This document shows positions 45,463-53,450 of a DNA stretch of 64,000 bases, in pieces. A model generated the notes under the pieces. The model saw nothing but the letters and a program-made list of their open reading frames with translations. It was not told the origin of the DNA and searched no databases. The stretch's first letter is position 1, and every line of letters begins with the position of its first letter. A program made the position numbers and the translations under genes. Source of the stretch: Marinomonas ushuaiensis DSM 15871 (lineage in GTDB: Bacteria; Pseudomonadota; Gammaproteobacteria; Pseudomonadales; Marinomonadaceae); assembly GCF_000521805.1 (NCBI RefSeq), contig NZ_JAMB01000006.1:124001-188000 (forward strand). Direction: 5' to 3'.

Positions 45463-46080
45463 CTAGCTCTTCAGTGCGAGAAAGGCGCCTGCACTTACCA
45501 TAATTCCACCCGCTGTTTTATTTAACGTTTTCATAGAGCGTTCAGACCTCATGAAGCGCCTTGCTTGAGATGCGCTCACTGAAATCATGGTTAATCCAAG
45601 CATTAAACCAGCAAAAGTAAGTGCAGAAGCCAAAACAATATCAGGGCCTTTTAAAACCGTTAAATCCATAAATGTCGGTAAAAAAGCAATATAAAACAAT
45701 ATAACTTTAGGGTTTGATGCTGAAATCATAAAACCCTGTATAAAACTTCCAATCTCATTATGTGATTCAAGAGTGTCTTCTTCTGAAGGCGCTGACACAG
45801 GTGCCACCCACATTCTCCAACCTAAGTACATAAGATACGCAGCACCAAGATAACGAATCATTAAGAAAACACCTTCCCAAGCTGACGCGATAGCCGCCAA
45901 GCCATAACAGGCCATCACCAAATAACCGATATCACTTAAAATCATTCCTATAGACAAGGAGACGCTAGCCCGAGCACCTTTTGTCATACTTCTCGCCAAG
46001 ATAGCAAACACGCCTGGCCCTGGCGTAATACCAAAAATAAAAATCGCCAGAAAAAATGTAATACCGCTTTCTAATGTCAT
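45463..46080 (-). CDS. LysE/RhtB-family amino-acid exporter
   Basis: 205 residues with six hydrophobic helices and the LysE/RhtB opening motif FGITPGPGVFAILARSM (about 17-33). The family exports amino acids such as threonine, homoserine or leucine. It overlaps the TetR gene stop by 4 bp (ATGA), forming a regulator-transporter operon, and so is probably controlled by that regulator. Confidence 0.88.
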   Translation of the reverse strand: MTLESGITFFLAIFIFGITPGPGVFAILARSMTKGARASVSLSIGMILSDIGYLVMACYGLAAIASAWEGVFLMIRYLGAAYLMYLGWRMWVAPVSAPSEEDTLESHNEIGSFIQGFMISASNPKVILFYIAFLPTFMDLTVLKGPDIVLASALTFAGLMLGLTMISVSASQARRFMRSERSMKTLNKTAGGIMVSAGAFLALKS

Positions 46081-46727
46081 ACCTCAACCTCCGTGACTCG
46101 ACAGCCGGCCAATACCATGCGCGTAATAAACTGCTTGGCTTCCTCGTAGTCTGACTCTTCTAGCTCTTCTTTTTGCAACATGATTTTCACCTGAGCATCA
46201 AAATCAGCGTAAGTTTGAGTCATAGCCCAAATACTGATAAAAAGATGTTCAGTAGAAACTGGCGCCATTAATCCTTTTTCCACCCATATTTGTATGGTTG
46301 CCTTTTCTCGGGCTAATTCGGTTACAAATAAACGCCTCAAATAGTCCAAAACAAAATCTTCTTCACCAATTAATGCCATAGCAAAGACTTTCGATGCATT
46401 TTTATTGGTACGAGATTGTTCTATTTTTTCACTGATGTAACGCGACAAGTTTTTTTGAGGCCCGTCATCTACGTTAAATTCGCTAACAGAGCTCAACCAA
46501 AGGTGAAGAATCCGCCCTAAAACCGCTTCTAATAAATCTTTTTTAGAACGGTAGTAATAGTGAATATTGGCTTTAGGAAGACCAGCTTCGTCAGCAATCA
46601 TCTGTGTTGTGGTTTTGGCTAAACCTTGTCGAGCAAAAACACGTTCTGAGGTTTCCAAAATAAGTTCTTGGTTTTGCGCTCGTATATGAGATTTCAACTG
46701 ATCTTTTGGTCGTTTTACTTCGCTCAA
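46077..46727 (-). CDS. TetR-family regulator (RutR-like)
   Basis: 216 residues from TTG 46727, with GAGG seven bases upstream and no alternative start nearby. The TetR HTH spans about 18-64 (ARQGLAKTTTQMIADEAGLPKANIHYYYRSKKDLL). The C-terminal domain resembles that of RutR/YcdC (LFISIWAMTQTYADFDAQVK, about 163-182). It is coupled to the LysE-type exporter. A RutR-like operator half-match lies at 47180-47195. The ligand is unknown; pyrimidines or amino acids are candidates. Confidence 0.85.
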   Translation of the reverse strand: MSEVKRPKDQLKSHIRAQNQELILETSERVFARQGLAKTTTQMIADEAGLPKANIHYYYRSKKDLLEAVLGRILHLWLSSVSEFNVDDGPQKNLSRYISEKIEQSRTNKNASKVFAMALIGEEDFVLDYLRRLFVTELAREKATIQIWVEKGLMAPVSTEHLFISIWAMTQTYADFDAQVKIMLQKEELEESDYEEAKQFITRMVLAGCRVTEVEV

Positions 46728-46853
46728 GGATTAGCCTCACTGATCAAATATCTACTGAAAGGGGGAATTCTCGTATTGCATTATCGTCCTTAGCAATACA
46801 TTAGAAGAATAACATTTTTTAGAATGGCCAAGAAGCAATTACAAAAATTGAAT

Positions 46854-46877
46854 AAAAAAAGGGAGCCGAAGCTCCCC
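46854..46877 (-). terminator. Strong intrinsic terminator of a minus-strand noncoding transcript
   Basis: GGGAGC-TTCG-GCTCCC with a UUCG tetraloop followed by seven T. It lies between genes, 127 bp upstream of the TetR start, so it ends an upstream transcript rather than a coding operon. Confidence 0.92.
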
Positions 46878-47126
46878 ATTTCCCCTCGCAGCAGAGACGT
46901 TAGTGACTATAGGCATTCATCACTAGGCTAACTGCTACACCACGTTGGCGCTGTTATTGACAGGTAAACACACTATCAATGTTCGGTTTCGATGATAAAA
47001 ATCACCGCCGGATGCTGTAAAAAATAACACCCGAAAAGGGTAATACTGATTTAATAAGACCGACCTAGGAGGATCTTAATGAATAAAGTGCAGCCTCTTT
47101 CTAAATTCTATACTTTTGAATGTGTA
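46861..47126 (-). ncRNA. Candidate small RNA (about 110 or 265 nt)
   Basis: A strong promoter (-10 TATAAT at 47134-47139) faces left into a gene-free stretch that ends in the UUCG terminator at 46854-46877. Inside are a hairpin displaying CUCCUAGG in its loop (forward about 47056-47077), an ACCC-TTTTC-GGGT hairpin with a T tract at 47019-47045 that could end a short form near 110 nt, and a long stem UAGUGA/UCACUA near 46905-46930. No coding frame of note lies on this strand. It does not match 6S, tmRNA, RNase P or SRP RNA signatures. Confidence 0.55.
47019..47045 (-). terminator. Internal terminator or attenuator in the candidate sRNA
   Basis: Minus strand: TTACCC-TTTTC-GGGTG followed by TTATTTTTT. 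It could produce a short transcript from the 47134 promoter with read-through to the stronger site at 46854. Confidence 0.5.
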
Positions 47127-47153
47127 TACGTTGATTATAAACAGGTGTTTTGA
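47079..47153 (+). CDS. Possible 24-residue peptide with perfect ribosome-binding site
   Basis: ATG at 47079 with AGGAGG exactly six bases upstream, reading MNKVQPLSKFYTFECVYVDY and on to VF before TGA. No promoter is obvious on this strand. It is antisense to the candidate sRNA, whose CCUCC loop is the complement of this AGGAGG. One of the two readings may be incidental. Confidence 0.25.
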   Translation: MNKVQPLSKFYTFECVYVDYKQVF

Positions 47154-47161
47154 CAGTGCAA
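47134..47161 (-). promoter_or_regulatory. Predicted sigma-70 promoter of the candidate sRNA
   Basis: TTGCAC (forward 47156-47161), 16-bp spacer, perfect TATAAT (47134-47139) on the minus strand. Confidence 0.6.
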
Positions 47162-47178
47162 TAGATTGACAAGAAAAA

Positions 47179-47196
47179 ATTGACCGATCGATCAAT
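47179..47196. promoter_or_regulatory. Palindromic TetR/RutR-type operator
   Basis: TTGACCGATCGATCAA with A/T flanks is nearly a perfect palindrome and close to the RutR consensus TTGACCAnnTGGTCAA. It is 18 bp upstream of the -35 of the candidate sRNA promoter and about 450 bp upstream of the TetR gene, its likely binder. Confidence 0.55.
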
Positions 47197-47208
47197 TTTA
47201 TCGTCATG

Positions 47209-48369
47209 TTATATATTCTTGGGGCTGGGTGACTTAGAAACGCGGTTTCGACCTTTCTTTTTTGAAACATAAAGCGCTTCATCTGCTCTTTTTAATACAG
47301 AGCTAGGCTCCTCACCTGTAGAAGCAAAAGCAAAAGCAACACCAATACTCGCGGTTACATTTACGTTTACATCTTTTTTCTTTTTTGGGTCAAACACCTC
47401 AACCAACGCACTCTCGATTTCTTCACGAACTTGCTCTAATGTTTCTTCAACATGATCGGCAGCTTTACTAGAAAAAACGATGGTAAATTCTTCCCCTCCA
47501 TAACGAAAAGCACGCCCAGGCGTAGAAAACTGTTTAAGCTGAGTAGCGACACTTTTAAGCACCTTATCGCCCATGTCATGACCGTAGGTATCATTAAATT
47601 TTTTAAAGTGATCAATATCGACCATAGCAATCGCGTATTGTTTAGATAAACCGACCAAACGCTCATTCAAAGCTCGTCGACCTGGTAATTTAGTCATGTC
47701 ATCTAAGTAAGCCATGCGATGACTTTCCATTAACAAAAACCAAATCCACAATAAAAACTGTGCTGATAATAAGGCATCGAATTGACTGTCCAATATCGAG
47801 AAATGACTAGTAATTAATAAGCTAACAATACTAATGAGCCCACATGCTCTAAAGGTGTCACCACTCAACCACCAAGCAGCGCCTATTGCAAAAACACTAA
47901 TAAGGAGAACTGTCCAAAGTAAAACTGTTGACCAAGTTATTTCTGTATATAAAAAATCGTGGTCTAAAAAAGCAAAAGAAATCCAACTACGCTCAATGGC
48001 ATAACACCAACACACAAGCATTAAGACGAATAAAATTCGATTCACTGCAAAGCGATTAAAAAATCCTCTTTCAGGGAGAAAACTTAATAAAGAAATGCAA
48101 AAGCAGGACACAACAAGATACGCAGTTAATGAGGCTTCTTGATCAGAATCACCGTACAACTTAGGAATCAAGAGTAAAAGGGCCAGAATAAAGACTCGGC
48201 CTTTATTAAAGTGCCAAGCAAGAAGAATCGCTATGCCTGCCAAAATCAGTGGCAACAACGGCAATAGGCCAAGCCACAAAGGCGGCAAATGATCTACAGA
48301 TAGGCTGGCATAAACACTGACCATTAAGATTAAAAAAGGCGCCAACAATGACTTCAAACGCTCAGACAT
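47209..48369 (-). CDS. Membrane-bound diguanylate cyclase (GGDEF)
   Basis: 386 residues: about seven hydrophobic helices (1-215), then a GGDEF domain with MVDIDHFKKFNDTYGHDMGD and the active-site motif RYGGEEF. It should make cyclic di-GMP from GTP. The allosteric RxxD inhibitory site, five residues before GGEEF, is absent (STPG there). No EAL domain. Single gene; its 3' end is adjacent to the TetR-type operator. Confidence 0.9.
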   Translation of the reverse strand: MSERLKSLLAPFLILMVSVYASLSVDHLPPLWLGLLPLLPLILAGIAILLAWHFNKGRVFILALLLLIPKLYGDSDQEASLTAYLVVSCFCISLLSFLPERGFFNRFAVNRILFVLMLVCWCYAIERSWISFAFLDHDFLYTEITWSTVLLWTVLLISVFAIGAAWWLSGDTFRACGLISIVSLLITSHFSILDSQFDALLSAQFLLWIWFLLMESHRMAYLDDMTKLPGRRALNERLVGLSKQYAIAMVDIDHFKKFNDTYGHDMGDKVLKSVATQLKQFSTPGRAFRYGGEEFTIVFSSKAADHVEETLEQVREEIESALVEVFDPKKKKDVNVNVTASIGVAFAFASTGEEPSSVLKRADEALYVSKKKGRNRVSKSPSPKNI

Positions 48370-48748
48370 AAAAATTCAGACCCATCGAATCATTCGACCA
48401 AAAACAGCAGACATAGTGCCTTGAATACGAGTTTTTTTCATTACTTCATTTAACTATTCTATATCACGCTGGCATAAAGAAACACGCACGAAGTACTTGA
48501 TACATTGAAGTAAATTTATTAATGAAAACAATATGGTCGGAGCATTTTATAAGAAACACTCAAAAACTGCACTATACGCCAACCAAAGAAATACGGTCAA
48601 AGAAAATGAAAAGCTGTTGGATAAGTCTATTAAAGTGCCTCTTTTTTAAGGATAATAGCAATGCTATTTTTACAAATTCCTTACTGATTCTTTAAATATT
48701 CATATTTAAGTCATTAGTATTAAAATTCATTTGAGACTCGTGGTTTTT
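48370..48748. other. Gene-free spacer between GGDEF and bax
   Basis: 379 bp between divergent genes. Apart from a small AATAGC-AAT-GCTATT hairpin near 48655-48670 I see nothing. It presumably holds both promoters. Confidence 0.4.
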
Positions 48749-49612
48749 ATGAAAAACAGACGCTTAGACATTTCTTTTTCCATCATTATTCTTATATTGG
48801 TGATTATTGCTATATCTATTGGTAATAACAATCATGATGATTCAAACCTTGCCCAAGACGATACCTCTCAAGAAGATAGCAACGAAGCAAGCCCATATGA
48901 AAAAAGCTATTTCTTATCTCACCCAATTCAAACAGAAGCCCCAGTTTTTTCAGAAATCGCAAATATTAAAGCTAGAAAAGAAGCATTTTTTAACTATCTA
49001 GCACCGTTTGCAAATGAAAAAAACCAACTGACTTTAGCAGACCGAAAGCGAATATCTGCTTTAATAAGCAGTAGCAAGACAATGTCTACAGCAGATAAAG
49101 AGTGGGTCACTTCTCTGCGAAAATCCCACAAACTAAAACAGTATGAAGAATATTCAAAAGCAGATTTAAAAGACTTACTACAACGCGTCGATATTATTCC
49201 TATTTCTCTCGTATTAGCACAGGCCGCTAACGAATCAGCTTGGGGAACGTCTCGCTTTGCGACGCAAGGAAACAATTTTTTCGGTCAGTGGTGCTTTCGT
49301 AAAGGCTGTGGCTTAGTCCCTGAATCTAGAGACAGTGATGCGGATCATGAAGTTCGCAAATTTCATGATGCTCGTGAGTCTGTTTTTGCTTACATAGACA
49401 ATCTAAACAGCAATGCCGCCTATAAAAAACTTAGAGCCTCTCGTGCTGCACTACGCCAAAAAGGCAAATCAATTTCAGGGTTGGTTTTAGTCCATGGTCT
49501 CGAGCATTATTCAGAGAGAGGGCAAGATTATGTTGACGAAATTAAAGGGCTTATAAACTACAACAAACTATGGCGCTTTAATAAATCCCAGCCAAGTAAA
49601 AAAGCACAATAA
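48749..49612 (+). CDS. Bax-like glucosaminidase-domain protein
   Basis: 287 residues from ATG 48749 (MKNRRLDIS). An N-terminal membrane anchor (about 7-26) is followed by an acidic linker and a glucosaminidase-fold domain with LAQAANESAWGTSRFATQGN (catalytic Glu in the NESAWG context), FFGQWCFRKGCG and YAYIDNLN-like motifs, as in E. coli Bax. It likely cuts peptidoglycan glycan strands in the periplasm. A longer start (TTG 48731) has no ribosome-binding site. Confidence 0.85.
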   Translation: MKNRRLDISFSIIILILVIIAISIGNNNHDDSNLAQDDTSQEDSNEASPYEKSYFLSHPIQTEAPVFSEIANIKARKEAFFNYLAPFANEKNQLTLADRKRISALISSSKTMSTADKEWVTSLRKSHKLKQYEEYSKADLKDLLQRVDIIPISLVLAQAANESAWGTSRFATQGNNFFGQWCFRKGCGLVPESRDSDADHEVRKFHDARESVFAYIDNLNSNAAYKKLRASRAALRQKGKSISGLVLVHGLEHYSERGQDYVDEIKGLINYNKLWRFNKSQPSKKAQ

Positions 49613-49716
49613 ATCCACATAAGTATTAGGAAATCTCTTCGATGGGGTGGCTAAGAGTGCCGCCCTTCATTACAATACCGTAATATTTTACCCACTCATC
49701 AAACGAGGAAATTTAA

Positions 49717-51633
49717 TTGGCCCGTTTACCTGTTATTGTTGGCTTTGGCGGAATCAATTCGGCTGGTCGTACTTCTTCTCATCAAGCATATCGCCGTATT
49801 GTCTTTGATCTTCTTCCAAGTTCAATTCAGCAGAATGTCATACTCGACCTTGCGACTCTAACCAACATGGCTGAACACAAAAATGGCATGTGGCATACAG
49901 AAGATGGAGAAGTATTGGATTCAGCTTCCCTTGTTGATCGAATGGGTGATTCTTTACTGGCGCAGACTTTGATTCGTCGAATTCACCCAAGCCTATTTGA
50001 CGTTGATCATGTTGTCCTACACAAATCTGCGACCTTGAGTGCAAATCATTCCGAAGAGAAATTAAGCTTCACGACAAAAACACGTTCTTTACCAAAAGAT
50101 CGCCCGACAAATTGGCAAGTGACTGAAATATCAGACACGTTAAGCGAAGTCACGGTTGATGGAAATCTAGAGACCTTTATCAAAGACACTCGCGCCCTTT
50201 CTGTTAAATCCGCAGGTCAGCTCCCTACAGGGTTTGATCCTTCAAAATTGTATCAAAGCCGAAATCATCCACGTGGCCTACAGATGACAGTCTACGGCGC
50301 ATCGGATGCAGTCAAGAGCAGCGGCATCGATTGGGAAACCATTCGAAGTAAAGTCGCTCCAGATCAAATGGCTGTCTATGCAGCAAATTCTATTGGTCAA
50401 ATGGATGATCTGGGTTTTGGTGGCATGCTGAAGTCTGCATTAATGGGCAAACGCACAACCTCAAAACACCTTCCTCTTGGCTACGCACAAATGCCTGCTG
50501 ACTTCGTCAATGCTTACATTTTAGGTAGCGTTGGTAACGTAGGAACAGCAATTGGCGCTTGTGCCACTTATTTTTTCAATTTAGAAAAAGCCATTGATGG
50601 CATTAAAACAGGAAAATTCCGTGTTGCCATGGTGGGTGGTAGCGATGCCCCAATCACACCAGAAATCATTGAGGGCTTCCGCACCATGGGTGCTTTAGCA
50701 GAAGACACTGCATTGCTTGCATTGGATCAGATTAGCAATCGAGAAGAACCTGATCACACTCGCAGCTGTCGACCATTCGCGCAAAATTGTGGCTTCACAA
50801 TTGGTGAATCTAGCCAATGGACGTTATTGATGGACGATGAACTCGCCATTGAATTAGGCGCTGAAATTTTTGGTTCTATTCCTGCAGTATTTTCTCATGC
50901 CGATGGCCACAAAAAGTCTATCTCAGCACCGGGTATTGGTAACTATCTAACCATGAGCAAAGCCATGGCTTACCTAGAAAATATTATAGGTAATGAAGGC
51001 TTAACTGAACGCACTTTCATTCAGGCTCACGGTACCAGTACACCTCAGAACCGAGTGACTGAATCTCATGTATTAAGTAAAGCGGCCACCAGCTTTGGGG
51101 CATCTGCGATGCCAGTTGTGGCAATGAAGGCTTTCTTAGGTCATTCACAAGGAACCGCTGGCGGAGACCAACTCCATCTATCTTTAGGTGTTTGGAAAGA
51201 TGGTATCCTGCCTGGCATTATAACATCGCAAGCTGTTGCAGACGATGTTTACCAAGACGGCCTGAAATTCCAACTTAAGCATGAAGTTTATGGCAAAGAC
51301 TATTTTGAAGCCGCTCTTCTAAACTCAAAAGGGTTTGGTGGCAATAACGCAACAGCGGTATTACTTTCTCCAAATCAAACGATGAGAATGCTGGGTAAAC
51401 GCTATAGTGCAGCGCAAATGGATGACTATAAATCCAAAAATACTCAAGTAACAGAATCAGCAGAAAGCTACAATCAAGCCGCCATTAAGGGTGAGGCATT
51501 GCCTATCTACAAGTTTGGCTTCAATGTGCTTGGTGGAGAGGATTTAGATATTAGCAATAATGAAATCCGCCTTCCTAGCTATGACATTCCTGTTAGTCTT
51601 AATTTAGAAAACGACTTCTCTGATCTAAAGTAA
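49717..51633 (+). CDS. fabY: FabY-type beta-ketoacyl-ACP synthase
   Basis: 638 residues from TTG 49717 with GAGGA eight bases upstream. It is very close in length and N-terminus (ARLPVIVGFGGINSAGR) to FabY of Pseudomonas aeruginosa, which condenses acetyl-CoA with malonyl-ACP to start fatty-acid synthesis in place of FabH. The catalytic Cys is in GTAIGACATYFFN, with His residues in QAHGTSTPQN and LGHSQGTAGG. It is about 200 residues longer than FabB/FabF, as expected for FabY. Monocistronic with its own terminator. Confidence 0.9.
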   Translation: MARLPVIVGFGGINSAGRTSSHQAYRRIVFDLLPSSIQQNVILDLATLTNMAEHKNGMWHTEDGEVLDSASLVDRMGDSLLAQTLIRRIHPSLFDVDHVVLHKSATLSANHSEEKLSFTTKTRSLPKDRPTNWQVTEISDTLSEVTVDGNLETFIKDTRALSVKSAGQLPTGFDPSKLYQSRNHPRGLQMTVYGASDAVKSSGIDWETIRSKVAPDQMAVYAANSIGQMDDLGFGGMLKSALMGKRTTSKHLPLGYAQMPADFVNAYILGSVGNVGTAIGACATYFFNLEKAIDGIKTGKFRVAMVGGSDAPITPEIIEGFRTMGALAEDTALLALDQISNREEPDHTRSCRPFAQNCGFTIGESSQWTLLMDDELAIELGAEIFGSIPAVFSHADGHKKSISAPGIGNYLTMSKAMAYLENIIGNEGLTERTFIQAHGTSTPQNRVTESHVLSKAATSFGASAMPVVAMKAFLGHSQGTAGGDQLHLSLGVWKDGILPGIITSQAVADDVYQDGLKFQLKHEVYGKDYFEAALLNSKGFGGNNATAVLLSPNQTMRMLGKRYSAAQMDDYKSKNTQVTESAESYNQAAIKGEALPIYKFGFNVLGGEDLDISNNEIRLPSYDIPVSLNLENDFSDLK

Positions 51634-51665
51634 CCGAGCCAGATCACGATAGTTGCATCTTACGT

Positions 51666-51709
51666 AAAAACGCCTCCTTTCTTATGTTTAAGATTGGAGG
51701 CATTTTTTT
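51666..51709 (+). terminator. Intrinsic terminator after fabY
   Basis: GCCTCC pairs with GGAGGC, with inner TTCTTA/TAAGA pairing, flanked by an A run and seven T. Confidence 0.85.
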
Positions 51710-51750
51710 ATCTATTCATTTATATTGAGCCTAACTGAATATCGCTTTAC

Positions 51751-52058
51751 TTATAAATGGTAAAAACCAATTGAGCGGTCTTGGATTTGGTGGATACTCA
51801 TCTCGATATAATATAAGTCACGCATTATATCGACCGTCATTAACTCTTCTGGCGAACAGTCATAAACCACAGCTCCTTCTTTCATCGCAATAATTCTATC
51901 GGCATAACAAGATACAAATTAATATCGTGCAGTACCACAACAACCTGCTTTCCAAGCTCATCCTCAGCACGTCGAATAAGCTTCATAATACCCACCGCAT
52001 GCTTCATATCTAAATTATTAAGAGGCTCATCAAGTAATAGGTATTTCGTATCCTGACA
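51751..52058 (-). pseudogene. Broken siderophore-type ABC ATPase (C-terminal remnant)
   Basis: The minus-strand segment reads CQDTKYLLLDEPLNNLDMKH and on to VVVVLHDIN (Walker B, D-loop and switch His). After a one-base loss near 51908-51918 the +1 frame continues YADRIIAMKEGAVVYDCSPE to MSIHQIQDRSIGFYHL and TAA 51751. This is the C-terminal half of an iron-chelate import ATPase like VctC/FepC. Walker A, Q-loop and signature are gone. It is both 5'-truncated and frameshifted, so dead. No permease or binding-protein genes remain beside it. Confidence 0.85.
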
Positions 52059-52108
52059 GTTTGGTTTATCTATAAAAATTATAATGGCGACTTGAAGAAA
52101 GAATTGAA

Positions 52109-52534
52109 TTATCCTTTAAATATAGACCGAGCTGAACGCCAAAAAGGCAGTATCAAAGCTGTTATCAAGCAACTTATTGCTCCATAAGATAATAAATAAG
52201 TACTCTCTAACGCACTATGATTCAAATACAAATTCAACACCACATAATTTGGTAAAACGATAAATAACCACATACCAATCACCAAGACAAAACGTCCAAA
52301 GGCTGACGTTCCTTTAACACGAATTAAAAGCCAAGCAACAAAAAGCACATGCACAAAAATCGAACAAAAGATAAGCGTTATCATACCTACAGAAAGATGT
52401 TGAGGCTTATCACCTGTGATTTTAATAGCACCCTCTAAAAACGACAAAGAAGGCGCGAAAGAATACCAAGCAATAGCAGCCAGTATTTGAAATAAAAATA
52501 CCAACATAATTGCTTTATAATTAATCTTGTACAC
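52109..52534 (-). CDS. Four-helix membrane protein (DUF1761-like?)
   Basis: 141 residues with four hydrophobic helices (about 8-27, 50-72, 80-100, 115-135). The WYSFAPSLSF region resembles the WYS-plus-phenylalanine motif of DUF1761 proteins, but I am not sure of the family. GGAGGTG lies before the ATG. Function unknown. Next to the ABC remnant without clear association. Confidence 0.65.
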   Translation of the reverse strand: MYKINYKAIMLVFLFQILAAIAWYSFAPSLSFLEGAIKITGDKPQHLSVGMITLIFCSIFVHVLFVAWLLIRVKGTSAFGRFVLVIGMWLFIVLPNYVVLNLYLNHSALESTYLLSYGAISCLITALILPFWRSARSIFKG

Positions 52535-52574
52535 AGCACCTCCTACCTTTGTTGTTTACATGTAGTCAACCATT

Positions 52575-53450
52575 CTAATTTGCTTGATACAATCCTTTGA
52601 CTAAGTTTCTTAATTTCGAGCGCCATGGACGCTGCTTTATACCAAAGTGATTGAAAATTTTCCGACAAGATAACGATTGCCTTCGCATGACACTATCTTG
52701 CGTCTCTGAAAATTCATCTCCAATTGCTTCGACCTCTACCTGCGCTTTCGGATCAAACTGACCAGATGTGGCAACAATTGCTTCCACCAAACCAATCCAA
52801 CTTATTTCCTCTGCACAACAATAATGGTAAACACCTTTATTTTCTGAACCATAATGACCTTGGTTGACCATTGATAAAATAACTCTAACTAAGTCAGAAA
52901 TAGGGGTTGGACTACCAATCAAATCATCTTTATATGCAAGGTTTACACCATCTTGAATCAAGCCAAGTGTTCGACAAACAAAATCGTCACCCTGACCACT
53001 AAATAACCACCCAGTTCGCAATACAATATTATCAGGGTGACTCAGCACGATAGACTCAGCCTCAATTAACGCGAGTGCATAGGGTTCATTACTATCAGGT
53101 TCATCCATTTCTGCGTAAGGAGCATCTTTTGTACCAGAAAAAATTCTAGCACTACTAACCATGATAAAGGGCGTATCTTCCCGATGACTCAGATAATGTA
53201 AAGTAGATTGAAATTTGCCGTAATCATCCTGCAAGGCATAACGTAAACTCAGCGCATCAATCACTACATCAAACTGTAGAACATCCAATTCGGCTTGCCC
53301 GTTACTTCCAGACAAAACCGATTCTTCCGGACACAACCATTCAAACTCTTTCTTTTCTTTAGAAAGTTGTAATAACGACGAACCGACTTCCGTTGTACTA
53401 CCCAATAGAAGAATACGAATTGGAGCATTAATATCTTGTACTGTATTCAA
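52575..53450 (-). CDS. RmlD-like NAD(P)-binding protein with altered active site
   Basis: About 291 residues from TTG 53450, which has AGGG seven bases upstream and overlaps the tatD stop (TTGA); GTG 53468 is an alternative. It has a Rossmann start with a loose glycine motif (ILLLGSTTEVGSSLL) and the RmlD-like VSSARIFSG, VLRTGWLFSGQGD and PTPISDLVRVI blocks. The catalytic YxxxK of SDR/RmlD enzymes reads YALAL here, so the Lys is missing. It may be non-catalytic or use other chemistry. Coupled to tatD. Confidence 0.75.
   Translation of the reverse strand: MNTVQDINAPIRILLLGSTTEVGSSLLQLSKEKKEFEWLCPEESVLSGSNGQAELDVLQFDVVIDALSLRYALQDDYGKFQSTLHYLSHREDTPFIMVSSARIFSGTKDAPYAEMDEPDSNEPYALALIEAESIVLSHPDNIVLRTGWLFSGQGDDFVCRTLGLIQDGVNLAYKDDLIGSPTPISDLVRVILSMVNQGHYGSENKGVYHYCCAEEISWIGLVEAIVATSGQFDPKAQVEVEAIGDEFSETQDSVMRRQSLSCRKIFNHFGIKQRPWRSKLRNLVKGLYQAN

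Noticed and set aside
46978-47010. tRNA-like GTTCGGTTTCGATG segment
   Set aside because: No acceptor stem, anticodon arm or correctly spaced T-arm can be formed around it.
46854-47130. 6S RNA, tmRNA, SRP or RNase P RNA
   Set aside because: None of their conserved core sequences are present; the size and hairpins fit only a generic sRNA.
47076-47282. Minus-strand 68-codon open frame across the sRNA promoter and GGDEF end
   Set aside because: It overlaps the GGDEF gene, promoter and operator and has no ribosome-binding site; a chance frame.
48655-48672. AATAGC-AAT-GCTATT hairpin as a terminator
   Set aside because: Short, AT-rich, 3-nt loop, and no gene ends in front of it.
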